From contig NZ_JAVTSS010000002.1 in the NCBI RefSeq assembly GCF_032678705.1, forward strand, positions 1,736,001 through 1,800,000: DNA of 64,000 nucleotides. Reading direction: 5' to 3'. The notes under the pieces were generated by a model, which did not search any database, was not told the origin of the DNA, and saw nothing but the letters and a program-made list of their open reading frames with translations. Source of the DNA: Pedobacter frigiditerrae (GTDB lineage: Bacteria > Bacteroidota > Bacteroidia > Sphingobacteriales > Sphingobacteriaceae). This document shows positions 35,285-44,152 of this stretch, piece by piece. Position 1 is the stretch's first letter. Each line of letters opens with the position of its first letter. The translations under genes were made by a program, and so were the position numbers.

Positions 35285-35905
35285 ATGGATAGTCAACTGA
35301 TACCTAAACAAGAAATTGGAAGTGAGATGGATGCTGTTTCTTCTATTTCTTTTGAAACTTTAGCGGAAGCAATTACATTTTTTGTCATTGCAAAAAAGAG
35401 ATTAGCCGACGTAAGTAATTGGTCAAGGGTGTGTGGCACTGAAGCTACAACATTCGAATTATTAAATACTTTAGGGTCGGCACCTGCTGAATTGGGTGAG
35501 GGTAACTTAATTAAAATTGATATCCCTGGTCCAGGTACAGGAATTGGCGGTGGTTATGATTGGGTAAAAATTGAAAAGATAGAATCGGGAGAAAACTTGA
35601 ACGAACAATTTTTTGGCTTTCGGGTAAGGCCATGTGCCAATCCAGATAAACCATTGGCAGGCACGGCACATTTTTTTAAAGATTCGGCTACCTCTACCTT
35701 TTTGGTTCGACTTGCACAAAATACCGTATATGCAGAAATGCATGGGCGTAATGAAGTGCCAAATACAGCAGACGCCAGTTTTTTTGACGGATTGCGGAAC
35801 ATGACGGTAGGTTACACGGCCAAAATAGGATTGTCTTATCCGCAATGGAAATTACTGGTAGATGGCTTAGTTAGAGAAGAAGATCCAGTGAGTAAATCTA
35901 GCTAA
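35285..35905 (+). CDS. Unrecognised protein of 206 residues
   Basis: Soluble alpha/beta protein. Notable stretches are the helical ISFETLAEAITFFVIAKKRL, the glycine-rich DIPGPGTGIGGGYDWVKIEK near residue 80 and FFGFRVRPCANPDKPLAGTA near 113. A SRPBCC-like or lipid-binding fold is conceivable but not supported. It is followed after 7 bases by the DUF72 gene, so the two are probably cotranscribed. Confidence 0.7.
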   Translation: MDSQLIPKQEIGSEMDAVSSISFETLAEAITFFVIAKKRLADVSNWSRVCGTEATTFELLNTLGSAPAELGEGNLIKIDIPGPGTGIGGGYDWVKIEKIESGENLNEQFFGFRVRPCANPDKPLAGTAHFFKDSATSTFLVRLAQNTVYAEMHGRNEVPNTADASFFDGLRNMTVGYTAKIGLSYPQWKLLVDGLVREEDPVSKSS

Positions 35906-35912
35906 AAATTGC

Positions 35913-36677
35913 ATGCCTATAAACCTTCAAAACTATTATTCAGGCACCAGCGGCCTATTGCTGCCAGTTCCCAACAAGCTTTATTATCCGGAAGAATTTC
36001 AGGATAAAAGCAGGCTTTGTTACTATGCTTCCTTAATGGATACCATCGAAATCAATAGCTCATTCTATAAAATCCCACAGGCAGCTACCCTTAAAAAATG
36101 GGCAGCAACTGTACCCGATGAATTTCGTTTTACCTTTAAACTGTTCAAGGAAATTACCCATCACAAGGATTTGGCATTTGATGTAGCTGTAGTAGAAAAG
36201 TTCATGCAAGTCACCTCCCATGTGGGCCAAAAAAAAGGATGTTTATTGGTGCAGTTTCCGCCTAGCATTCGCATTAATCATTTACTGCAATTAGGCAGGT
36301 TGATGGGAATTTTAAGGGCTAATGACCCATCAATGGAATGGAAAATTGCTTTAGAGTTTCGTCATCCTTCTTTATATGTTGATGAAATTTATAAGTTGTT
36401 AGAAACCCATCAAATGGGAATGGTTTTGCACGATAAAACACCTGCTAATTCTCCTATTTTAGAAACACACCCAGATTTTGTGTATTTACGTTTCCATGGG
36501 CCGGGCGGTAATTATAGAGGAAGTTATGCAGATGATGTACTTTATGAATATGCCAGTTACATTAGCGATTGGCTAGCTGAGGGCAAAGAGGTGTTTGTTT
36601 ATTTTAATAATACCATGGGTGATGCACATGGCAACCTAAATATGCTAAGACAAATTGTACGAGATACTTATTTGTAA
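35913..36677 (+). CDS. DUF72 family protein (YecE-like)
   Basis: 254 residues with the DUF72 TIM-barrel pattern: YYSGTSGLLLP, YYASLMDTIEINSSFYKIP near residue 36, FRFTFKLFKEITH near 70, LLVQFPPSI near 110, ALEFRHPSLY near 147, FVYLRFHG near 188 and VFVYFNNTMGDAHGN near 225. All conserved segments are present. The enzymatic activity of the family is unknown. Downstream of the 206-residue unknown gene. Confidence 0.93.
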   Translation: MPINLQNYYSGTSGLLLPVPNKLYYPEEFQDKSRLCYYASLMDTIEINSSFYKIPQAATLKKWAATVPDEFRFTFKLFKEITHHKDLAFDVAVVEKFMQVTSHVGQKKGCLLVQFPPSIRINHLLQLGRLMGILRANDPSMEWKIALEFRHPSLYVDEIYKLLETHQMGMVLHDKTPANSPILETHPDFVYLRFHGPGGNYRGSYADDVLYEYASYISDWLAEGKEVFVYFNNTMGDAHGNLNMLRQIVRDTYL

Positions 36678-36724
36678 ACATTTTCGCATCTGTTGTGTTT
36701 AAGCTCACACCATTATACCATAAG

Positions 36725-36883
36725 ATGAATCAAAAAATTAACGAACCACAAATTAACATTGAGAAACCATACGAGCTTTGGGACTGGGCTGCAGAACTGC
36801 AAGTGAGTACAGAAAGACTAAAAAAAGCCGTGTTAACAGTTGGAAAGTCTGTTTATGCAGTTAAGTTATTTTTAAAAAAATAA
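36725..36883 (+). CDS. DUF3606 small protein
   Basis: 52 residues (start at 36725, MNQKINEPQINIEKPYELWD). The C-terminal helix-turn pattern YELWDWAAELQVSTERLKKA then VGKSVYAVKLFLKK is the DUF3606 signature. Paired with a longer DUF3606 protein that begins 2 bases after its stop. Function unknown; the family recurs in stress-regulated loci. Confidence 0.8.
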   Translation: MNQKINEPQINIEKPYELWDWAAELQVSTERLKKAVLTVGKSVYAVKLFLKK

Positions 36884-36885
36884 AG

Positions 36886-37173
36886 ATGGAAACGAGCCAA
36901 AATCCTTCACCTACTAATGATCCTAACCAAGATTTACAGCATACGCTTAGTTTTGCTGGCGCAGATGGCAATCAAAAGCATGAAATAGAAAGTGATGAAG
37001 ATACCTGGGAACCCTTTGATGACCAAACTGAACATCGGCTAATCAATGCTGAAGATGCGGCTGACCTATTTCATTGGGCCAATGAATTTCAAATTAGCGT
37101 GGCAGATTTAAAAGCTGCCATTGTGCTCAATGGAAATGCTGTAAGAGACATCAAGAAATATTTAAGTATTTAA
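36886..37173 (+). CDS. DUF3606-domain protein with acidic N-terminal extension
   Basis: 95 residues. The first 50 are hydrophilic and acidic (ESDEDTWEPFDDQTEH); the last 45 repeat the DUF3606 pattern of the preceding gene (ADLFHWANEFQISVADLKAA, then NGNAVRDIKKYL). It is the second member of a tandem pair. Confidence 0.8.
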   Translation: METSQNPSPTNDPNQDLQHTLSFAGADGNQKHEIESDEDTWEPFDDQTEHRLINAEDAADLFHWANEFQISVADLKAAIVLNGNAVRDIKKYLSI

Positions 37174-37176
37174 GTG

Positions 37177-37326
37177 ATGGCAGAGTTACCAGATTTAACC
37201 GTTTTCGCAGGCATTTTGAATAGAAGATTTAAAGGGAAAACTTTAAAAGAATTGGAGGTGATAGTTGCCAAGAAAATCAATGTTTCTGACGTAGAATTGG
37301 CCAAAACTTGGTTAAATAGCAAATAA
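37177..37326 (+). pseudogene. N-terminal fragment of an Fpg/Nei-family DNA glycosylase
   Basis: A 49-residue frame, MAELPDLTVFAGILNRRFKG then KTLKELEVIVAKKINVSDVE, that matches the first 50 residues of the Bacteroidota branch of formamidopyrimidine/endonuclease VIII glycosylases (usual start MPELPDL). Residue 2 is Ala instead of the catalytic Pro, and the helix-two-turn-helix and zinc-finger parts are missing. After the TAA no frame continues the homology, so the gene was cut by deletion rather than by a point change. It starts 3 bases after the DUF3606 stop. Confidence 0.65.
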
Positions 37327-37499
37327 AATATCCTGTTCTCCTTTGCAATTCTTTCTTTATTTTAATAACAATTTTATCATTCCCAAAAGGTGTTTCAAAC
37401 ATTGTGGCAAATAATTTGTTCTAGTAAAATAATTTTAAAGAGGTGCTGTATTTGAACTTCATTAACGTAATCAAAGTATAATAGAATAAACAAAGTAAT

Positions 37500-39221
37500 A
37501 TGCCAAAGAAAAAGGCTACTGCTGAAGTGGCAAATAATTTAACGTTTCTCAAAACCCCAACTGGAATTAATGGTTTAGATGAAATTACGCTGGGAGGCTT
37601 TCCAAAAGGAAGACCTACGCTAATTTGCGGCGGCGCAGGTTGTGGTAAAACCTTATTTTCACTTGAGTTTCTGGTTAAAGGTATTGAGGAATATAATGAA
37701 CCAGGTGTTTTTATTGCTTTTGAAGAAAAAGCAGAGGAATTAGCCTTAAATGTAACTTCTTTAGGGTTTGACCTAAAGAAACTACAAGATGAAAAGAAAC
37801 TGCGTATCGATTATATCCACGTGGATAAAAGTGAAATACAAGAAACTGGGGAATATGACCTACAAGGACTATTCATCCGTTTAGGCTATGCCATTGACTC
37901 TATTGGCGCAAAAAGAGTAGTTTTAGATACAGTAGAAAATTTATTCTCTGGCTTAACAAATGAAGGTATTTTAAGGGCAGAATTGCGCAGGTTATTTCAG
38001 TTTTTAAAAGACAAAGGGGTTACCGCTATTGTTACAGGAGAAAGTGGAGAAAAAACGCTAACCAGACAAGGTTTGGAAGAGTATGTTTCTGATTGTGTCA
38101 TTCTTTTAGATCATCGTGTGGTTAATCAAATCTCAACCCGTAGGTTAAGAATTGTTAAATATCGTGGTTCCTTACATGGCACCAATGAATATCCTTTTTT
38201 AATTGATGGGGATGGTATATCAGTATTACCTGTAACCTCTTTAAAGTTAGATAAGCCAGTTTCAAAAGACATTATTAATTCAGGTATTCCTTCATTAGAT
38301 AAAATGTTTCCTACAGGAGGTTTTTATAAAGGCAGTAGCATTTTAACTTCTGGTACCGCCGGTACAGGTAAAACAAGTATCGCGGTTAGTTTTGCAGATG
38401 CAGCTTGTAAACGAGGAGAAAAGTGTCTGTATTTCGCCTTTGAGGAATCGCCAGCGCAAATCATTAGAAACATGAAATCTATTGGTATGGATTTGCAAAA
38501 GCATGTTGATAAAGGTTTGCTAAAATTCTATGCCTCTAGACCCACTATGTATGGTTTAGAGATGCATTTAGTGGCTATACATAAGGCTATACAGCAATTT
38601 AAACCTAATGTGGTTGTATTAGATCCCATAACCAATTTAATTACCATAGGTAGTTTTAGTGAAGTTAAATCTATGTTGGTAAGAATGATAGACTTTTTGC
38701 AAGAAAACCAGATCACGGTTATGTTTACGGCATTAACATTAAATACCGTAATAAATGATTTAACAGACGATGGTGTTTCTTCTTTGGTTGATTCATGGAT
38801 TTGCATTAAGGACATTGAAATGAATGGAGAGAGAAACAGAGGTTTGTATGTGATGAAAGCTCGTGGAATGCAACACTCTAATCAGATTAGAGAATTTGTA
38901 ATTACCAATGATGGCTTAAGTTTAGTGGATGTATATATTGGTCCGGAGGGAATTTTAACAGGTTCGGCAAGGGAATCGCAAATGCTGCTGGAAGAAACTG
39001 GACAAGTTTTACATACAAATGCGGTAGGTAGAAAAGATCGCGAAGTATTAAGGAAGCGTAAATTGTTAGAAGCTAAGATTGAAAGTCTAAAAACAGAATT
39101 TGAATCGGCGGAAGAAGAATTGAATAAGATCTATATCGAGGACGAAATCAAACGTGGTGTAATGAACAAAACACGCCAACAAATGACGGACCTGCGATCT
39201 GGAAATAAAGATGTTAAATAG
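37500..39221 (+). CDS. kaiC: KaiC-family ATPase/autokinase, two RecA domains
   Basis: 573 residues with tandem KaiC domains. CI: Walker A GGAGCGKT at 44-51 and the catalytic FEEKAEE near 76. CII: Walker A GTAGTGKT at 285-292 and FEES near 312. The segment TDDGVSSLVDSW aligns with the cyanobacterial phosphorylation segment (T-D-S-H-I-S431-T432); here the dyad is Ser427-Ser428, with Thr422 at the Thr426 position. A charged coiled-coil tail (about 505-573) replaces the cyanobacterial KaiA-binding tail. It overlaps kaiB by 11 bases and heads a kaiC-kaiB-kaiB-kinase operon. No kaiA is present. The role is probably stress or timing signalling (inference). Confidence 0.95.
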   Translation: MPKKKATAEVANNLTFLKTPTGINGLDEITLGGFPKGRPTLICGGAGCGKTLFSLEFLVKGIEEYNEPGVFIAFEEKAEELALNVTSLGFDLKKLQDEKKLRIDYIHVDKSEIQETGEYDLQGLFIRLGYAIDSIGAKRVVLDTVENLFSGLTNEGILRAELRRLFQFLKDKGVTAIVTGESGEKTLTRQGLEEYVSDCVILLDHRVVNQISTRRLRIVKYRGSLHGTNEYPFLIDGDGISVLPVTSLKLDKPVSKDIINSGIPSLDKMFPTGGFYKGSSILTSGTAGTGKTSIAVSFADAACKRGEKCLYFAFEESPAQIIRNMKSIGMDLQKHVDKGLLKFYASRPTMYGLEMHLVAIHKAIQQFKPNVVVLDPITNLITIGSFSEVKSMLVRMIDFLQENQITVMFTALTLNTVINDLTDDGVSSLVDSWICIKDIEMNGERNRGLYVMKARGMQHSNQIREFVITNDGLSLVDVYIGPEGILTGSARESQMLLEETGQVLHTNAVGRKDREVLRKRKLLEAKIESLKTEFESAEEELNKIYIEDEIKRGVMNKTRQQMTDLRSGNKDVK

Positions 39222-39516
39222 AAAGGATAAGCTTGTGAGTAAGAAATATGAATTGAGATTATATGTAGCTGGGAAAACGCTTAAATCAGTTACCGCTTTA
39301 AATAACTTAAAACAGTATTGTGAAGAGCATTTGAAGGGAGAATACGAGATTGAGGTAATCGATTTGTTAGAAAAACCTCAGTTGGCAGAGGGCGACCAAA
39401 TTTTAGCCATACCAACATTGGTTAAAAAAGTACCAGAACCCGTTAGAAAAATCATTGGCGATCTTTCTAATCAGGAGAAAGTTTTAGTGGGTTTAGATAT
39501 CAGACCTAAATTATAA
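39211..39516 (+). CDS. kaiB: KaiB-family thioredoxin-fold protein, copy 1
   Basis: 101 residues. KYELRLYVAGKTLKSVTALN and NLKQYCEEHLKGEYEIEVID give the KaiB thioredoxin-like N-terminus, and DQILAIPTLVKKVPEP plus RKIIGDLSNQEKVLVGLDI the C-terminal half that switches fold in known KaiB. The ATG lies inside the kaiC end (overlap of 11 bases); the family-like part starts near Lys7 to Lys12, so the GTG at 39235 is an alternative start. Confidence 0.93.
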   Translation: MLNRKDKLVSKKYELRLYVAGKTLKSVTALNNLKQYCEEHLKGEYEIEVIDLLEKPQLAEGDQILAIPTLVKKVPEPVRKIIGDLSNQEKVLVGLDIRPKL

Positions 39517-39529
39517 TAAATATAAACAA

Positions 39530-39844
39530 ATGAATACAGAAGGCAGCTCACTGCAAGATTGGGGTATTGCAGCTGATGAAAGATACAGCCTTCGGTTATT
39601 TGTAGCTGGGGCTTCATCCATATCTATAAGAGCAATTGGTAATTTGCAAGCTATTTTAGATGAACATCTAAGAGATAGGTATGACTTGGAAATCGTAGAT
39701 ATCCATCAACAACCCTTATTGGTAAAAGAAGAAAATATTTTTGCAGTGCCTTTGTTAATCAAAAAATTACCATTGCCAATAAAAAGATTAGTTGGCGATA
39801 TGTCTGATAAGGCAAAAGTGCTTAAAGGTTTAGGATTAGCGTAA
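39530..39844 (+). CDS. kaiB: KaiB-family thioredoxin-fold protein, copy 2
   Basis: 104 residues, a diverged second copy: RYSLRLFVAGASSISIRAIG, LEIVDIHQQPLLVKEENIFA, VPLLIKKLPLPIKRLVGDMS. It follows copy 1 by 13 bases and precedes the kinase by 10. Two KaiB copies behind one KaiC suggest that they have separate jobs, for instance one binding KaiC and one the kinase (inference). Confidence 0.92.
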   Translation: MNTEGSSLQDWGIAADERYSLRLFVAGASSISIRAIGNLQAILDEHLRDRYDLEIVDIHQQPLLVKEENIFAVPLLIKKLPLPIKRLVGDMSDKAKVLKGLGLA

Positions 39845-39854
39845 TTGAAAGAGT

Positions 39855-41573
39855 ATGACAGAGGATCCAAAAACACAAGAGGAATTATTAGCTGAGCTTG
39901 AAAGGTTAAGACTTCAAGATAGGCAACAGCGTAAAGCATTGTCTAGTTTAACCGATCAACTGGAAGAAGCGAACGATACTTTAGACGCTATAAGAACGGG
40001 TGAAGTAGATGCTTTGGTTATAAATGGTGCAGATGGGCATCAGGTTTATACGCTAAAAAGTGCCGACCAAACCTATCGCATCTTTATTGAGCAGATGATA
40101 CAAGGTGCAATTACCATTAATAAAGCTGGCACCATACTCTATAGCAATTCCCAATTTGCTACTTTAATAAACCAACCGCTTGAAAAAGTAATTGGGCAAC
40201 CTTTCTATAAATATTTCATGGAGTCGGATGTTCCTTTGTGCAAGGAATTGGTAGACGGCGCATGGCAGGATATTGTTACCAAGGCCGAGTTAAGGTTAAA
40301 AGGTAACAATGGAGAAATACCCGTTTTGCTCTCTCTTAAAACATTAAATTTGGATGAAGGCGTTTCTTTGAGTGTTATTTTAACTGACCTCAGCGAGCAA
40401 AAGCTAACGCAAAGATTATTGCTTAAAAAGAATGAAGAACTGCTGATTTCTGAACAGTTAGCTTCACAGTTAAACACCAATTTAGAAGCTTCCGTAAAAG
40501 CCAGAACTCAAGAATTGTATAAAAGTCAACAACAATTAAGCAGGGTTTTAGAAACAATGGCCGAAGGGGTAATGATTGTTGATGTGAATCATAAAATGAC
40601 TTATGCCAACAAAATGGCTCAGGATTTTTTAGGCGTAAGGGGAAATGAATATAGCCTAGGAGGATACCATAACATGAAATGGGAAACCTACAAATTGGAT
40701 GGAGAACCTTTAGCCATAGAAGAGCACCCTATTTACTTGGCCATGCAAACAGGAAAAGCAGTATATGATTTTGAAATCGCTTTGCAAGCAGAAGGCAAGG
40801 AGTTAGTTTATTTATCCGTAAATGCTGTCCCAATTTATGATGAAGCTAAAAAATTAACAGGAGGTATTGGAACCTTTGTTGATGTTACCCATAGACGAAA
40901 AGCAATTCAGCAAAAGGATGATTTTATTAGCGTGGCAAGCCATGAGCTAAAAACGCCAATTACAAGTTTAAAGGCAGCACTTCAACTATTAGATAGAATT
41001 AAGGATAATCCAAGTTCACATTTGCCAAAACTAATAGCGCAAGCAAATAGGAGCATGACCAAGGTAAGTAACCTTATAGAAGAACTTTTAAATGCAAGTA
41101 AAGTTACCTCAGGACAAATGCACTTAAAGACACAGTTGTTTAAGCTAACAGATTTGATAAAAGAATGCCTGTCTAGCATAAATGAAAACTTTAAGTCTAA
41201 ATTAAGAATAAATGGCGATTTAGATTTAGTGGTTAATGGAGATCCCAATCGAATAGAGCAAGTAATTGTTAACTTTATCAATAACTCCATTAAGTATGCC
41301 CCTAATGCTACATTAATAGAAATTCTGTTAGAAAAGGAGAACAATATTGCTAAAGTAACAGTAACTGATGATGGGCCAGGTATTCATCCTGATAAGTTAC
41401 CTCATCTCTTTGAACGTTATTATCGTGTAGATGATGGAGGGGCCCAATATTCTGGCCTTGGATTAGGGTTATACATCTCAGCAGAAATCATTAAAAAACA
41501 CAATGGCGAAATTGGTGCCATTAGTGAATTTGGTAAAGGAAGTTCTTTTTGGTTTACACTGCCAATTGAATAG
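39855..41573 (+). CDS. PAS-PAS sensor histidine kinase of the kai operon
   Basis: 572 cytoplasmic residues. An N-terminal coiled coil (ELLAELERLRLQDRQQRKAL) leads to a conserved segment EANDTLDAIRTGEVDALVI, which I associate with kinases linked to KaiC operons. PAS domains follow at about 75-190 and 230-345. HisKA has His363 in VASHELKTPITS. HATPase has NFINNSIKYAP, DDGPGI and GLGLGLYISAEI. The position behind kaiC-kaiB-kaiB makes it the probable output kinase, analogous in role to SasA, but it lacks a KaiB-like sensor domain. Confidence 0.92.
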   Translation: MTEDPKTQEELLAELERLRLQDRQQRKALSSLTDQLEEANDTLDAIRTGEVDALVINGADGHQVYTLKSADQTYRIFIEQMIQGAITINKAGTILYSNSQFATLINQPLEKVIGQPFYKYFMESDVPLCKELVDGAWQDIVTKAELRLKGNNGEIPVLLSLKTLNLDEGVSLSVILTDLSEQKLTQRLLLKKNEELLISEQLASQLNTNLEASVKARTQELYKSQQQLSRVLETMAEGVMIVDVNHKMTYANKMAQDFLGVRGNEYSLGGYHNMKWETYKLDGEPLAIEEHPIYLAMQTGKAVYDFEIALQAEGKELVYLSVNAVPIYDEAKKLTGGIGTFVDVTHRRKAIQQKDDFISVASHELKTPITSLKAALQLLDRIKDNPSSHLPKLIAQANRSMTKVSNLIEELLNASKVTSGQMHLKTQLFKLTDLIKECLSSINENFKSKLRINGDLDLVVNGDPNRIEQVIVNFINNSIKYAPNATLIEILLEKENNIAKVTVTDDGPGIHPDKLPHLFERYYRVDDGGAQYSGLGLGLYISAEIIKKHNGEIGAISEFGKGSSFWFTLPIE

Positions 41574-41629
41574 GATTAATAGGGGCTAATATTTTATCAC
41601 GATATTTGCCTGTCTTAAATCAATCAACA

Positions 41630-42403
41630 ATGAAAATAGCTACCTATAATGTTAACGGTGTAAATGGCCGATTGCCTGTTTTACTTCGCTGGTTAGCAGA
41701 AACGCAACCAGATGTTGTTTGTTTACAAGAGCTGAAAGCACCAGATGAAAAATTCCCTTTGCAAGCCATTAATGATGCAGGCTACAATGCTATTTGGCAC
41801 GGACAAAAAAGCTGGAATGGTGTGGCAATTTTAGCTCGTAATTTAGAAATCAAAGAAACACGCAGAGGCTTAGCTGGTGAAGAGGATGATTTGCACAGCA
41901 GGTATATAGAAGCCGAGGTGGGCGGAATTGTAATTGGCTGTTTGTACTTGCCTAATGGAAATCCTGCCCCTGGTCCAAAGTTCGATTATAAAATGCGTTG
42001 GTTTCAACGATTAACAGATCATGCACAAAAATTATTATCCTATAACTTGCCCGTTATTTTAATAGGCGATTATAATGTAATGCCAACAGAGTTGGATGTT
42101 TATAAGCCCGAACGTTGGGTAGAAGACGCTTTATTTAGACCGGAAGTTCGTCAGGCATTTAAAAACTTGGTAGACCAAGGATGGACAGATGCCATTCGCA
42201 CACTTTATCCCGATCAAAAAATCTATACCTTTTACGATTATTTTCGCAATGCTTACGGACGTGATGCCGGTTTAAGGATAGATCATTTTTTATTAAGTCC
42301 ACAAGTAAAAGATTTGTTAAAAGCTGCTGCGGTAGATCGTCATGTGCGTGGATGGGAAAAAACAAGTGATCATTGCCCTGTTTGGATAGAAATAGCGAAT
42401 TAG
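41630..42403 (+). CDS. xth: Exodeoxyribonuclease III/AP endonuclease
   Basis: A 257-residue DNA repair enzyme that cuts at abasic sites and degrades 3' ends. Start at 41630 (MKIATYNVNGVNGRL); the open frame from 41606 uses a TTG and a non-family extension. Motifs: WNVNG-type YNVNGVN, CLQELK with metal-binding Glu, NGVAIL, GDYNVMP, LRIDHFLLS and the catalytic SDHCPVW at the end. All active-site segments are present. Transcribed alone. Confidence 0.95.
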   Translation: MKIATYNVNGVNGRLPVLLRWLAETQPDVVCLQELKAPDEKFPLQAINDAGYNAIWHGQKSWNGVAILARNLEIKETRRGLAGEEDDLHSRYIEAEVGGIVIGCLYLPNGNPAPGPKFDYKMRWFQRLTDHAQKLLSYNLPVILIGDYNVMPTELDVYKPERWVEDALFRPEVRQAFKNLVDQGWTDAIRTLYPDQKIYTFYDYFRNAYGRDAGLRIDHFLLSPQVKDLLKAAAVDRHVRGWEKTSDHCPVWIEIAN

Positions 42404-42516
42404 AATAACGCAAATTTATGGCCTTAACCTACACAACCAAAAGGAATATTTTATAGCTATTCAGTTAATTTTTTTTCTTTAGGTTTAAATATAATTTCAT
42501 CCCAAAAATTAATGCC

Positions 42517-43698
42517 GTGAATACGCTCTCAGCAAACTTTGCTAAAGATGTAGCAGCAGTAAATGCGATACCATCTGTAGCCAACATATTAGAAGTTATT
42601 TGCAAATCTACTGGAATGGGCTTTGCTGCAGTGGCAAGGGTTACTGAAGATAAATGGATTGCTTGTTCGGTTAATGACAACATCACCTTTGGCTTAAAAC
42701 CAGGCGGCGAGTTACAAATTGAAACAACCATTTGTAATGAAATTCGTCAGCATCATAAAGTTGTAGTTATAGATCATGTGTCGGTTGATGAGCAGTTTGC
42801 AAATCATCATACACCTTTAATGTATGGCTTTCAAAGTTATATCTCTATGCCAATTATGCTAAGGGATGGTACTTTCTTTGGAACAGTTTGCGCCATAGAC
42901 CCTAAACCTAACATATTAAATACGCCGCAAACCATTGGTATGTTTAAACTATTTGCAGAATTAATAGCTTTTCATCTGGATGCAAAAAATCAATTAGAGG
43001 AAAGTGAATTAAAACTGATGGAAGAACAAGAAACTGCCGAATTAAGGGAGCAGTTCATTGCTATACTGGGGCACGATTTACGTAATCCAGTGGGGGCTTC
43101 TTTAAATGCAGCTCAGCTTTTGCTAAAAATAGCATCCGATGAAAAAACCAAAAGATTAGCTCAAATTATTCAAAACTCTTCTTATAGAATAAACGGACTT
43201 ATCGAGAATGTCCTTGATTTTGCAAGAGGAAGGTTAGGTGGTGGCATTACCCTTAATTTAAGTGAAAATGAACCCATAGACGAAGTGCTCAATCAAGTAA
43301 TTAATGAGTTGAAATTGATTTGGCCAGAACGAAATATTGAGGTTGAATTTAACTTAAAAGAAAAAGTGTCATTTGATGAAAAACGAATAGCGCAATTATT
43401 TTCTAATCTATTGAGTAATGCACTCACCCATGGAGATAAAAACTTTCCAGTTGTAGTAAAAGCCTCAAGTACCAATGGGATATTTAACCTATGTATTATC
43501 AATCGAGGAACTAAAATGCCCGATGAAACTTTGAAGAAATTGTTTCAGCCTTTTTCTAGGGGGGGTATAAAAAATGGACAACAAGGCTTGGGTTTAGGTT
43601 TATACATCTCCTCAGAAATTGCAAAAGCACATAAGGGAGAAATTATAGTAGATTCTACTAAACAGCAAACTTGCTTTACTTTTACAATGGCCAATTGA
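42517..43698 (+). CDS. GAF-domain sensor histidine kinase
   Basis: 393 residues, soluble, GTG start. A GAF domain spans about 20-160 (GFAAVARVTEDKWIACSVND, FGTVCAIDPKP), followed by a short coil. HisKA has His186 in ILGHDLRNPVG, the H-D-L-R variant, and HATPase has NLLSNALTHGD and GLGLGLYISSEI. The DTG motif between them is less clear (NRGTKMPDE), so the G1 box is degenerate. A single-domain receiver lies convergently downstream. Confidence 0.88.
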   Translation: MNTLSANFAKDVAAVNAIPSVANILEVICKSTGMGFAAVARVTEDKWIACSVNDNITFGLKPGGELQIETTICNEIRQHHKVVVIDHVSVDEQFANHHTPLMYGFQSYISMPIMLRDGTFFGTVCAIDPKPNILNTPQTIGMFKLFAELIAFHLDAKNQLEESELKLMEEQETAELREQFIAILGHDLRNPVGASLNAAQLLLKIASDEKTKRLAQIIQNSSYRINGLIENVLDFARGRLGGGITLNLSENEPIDEVLNQVINELKLIWPERNIEVEFNLKEKVSFDEKRIAQLFSNLLSNALTHGDKNFPVVVKASSTNGIFNLCIINRGTKMPDETLKKLFQPFSRGGIKNGQQGLGLGLYISSEIAKAHKGEIIVDSTKQQTCFTFTMAN

Positions 43699-43755
43699 GT
43701 TAACGCTATAAAATCAGAAATTTAATGATAAGGAATGTTCTGGGTTATGCAAACT

Positions 43756-43789
43756 AACCAATGAACCAATGAACCAATGACCAATGAAC
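43756..43789. repeat. Short tandem repeat, unit AACCAATG
   Basis: Three exact units plus a partial fourth. Related words occur at 22862-22880 and 45849-45876, always between genes. Confidence 0.7.
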
Positions 43790-43792
43790 TAT

Positions 43793-44152
43793 TTAATGCA
43801 AATAAGTACCAACTCTTTTTACAAAATCATCAATATCAAAGGGTTTGCTAATGAAATCATCTACATCACATTTTTGCTTAATGTCGTGTCCATGACTATG
43901 TGCAGACATCATTAATATAGGAATGTCATTGGTTCTTGTATTTCCCTTAAGTTCATCACAAACATCAATTCCATTGCCATCAGTTAACATCACATCTAAT
44001 ATCACCATATCTGGATGTGAATACAGCATTTTATTTTGGAAGGATTTAACGGTAGGATAGCTCTTCACATCGTAATTTTCTTCTGTTAATAGAAAAGAAA
44101 TTAATTCTCTGATATCATCATTATCCTCTAAAATATATATGCACTTTTTCAT
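43793..44152 (-). CDS. Single-domain response regulator (receiver)
   Basis: 119 residues: MKKCIYILEDNDDIRELISF, Asp53 in VILDVMLTDGNG, LMMSAH and FISKPFDIDD. It is a close paralogue of the receiver at 34499-34855 (same MKKC start and same MMSAH motif). No output domain. Convergent with the GAF kinase, a plausible partner. Confidence 0.9.
   Translation of the reverse strand: MKKCIYILEDNDDIRELISFLLTEENYDVKSYPTVKSFQNKMLYSHPDMVILDVMLTDGNGIDVCDELKGNTRTNDIPILMMSAHSHGHDIKQKCDVDDFISKPFDIDDFVKRVGTYLH

Noticed and set aside
37324..37500. Continuation of the Fpg/Nei gene after its TAA
   Set aside because: None of the frames after the stop resembles the rest of a glycosylase, so this one is a deletion and not another nonsense case.
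43756..43789. Tandem AACCAATG units as a CRISPR or iteron array
   Set aside because: Units are 8 bases with no spacers, no cas genes and no replication gene; a simple tandem repeat.
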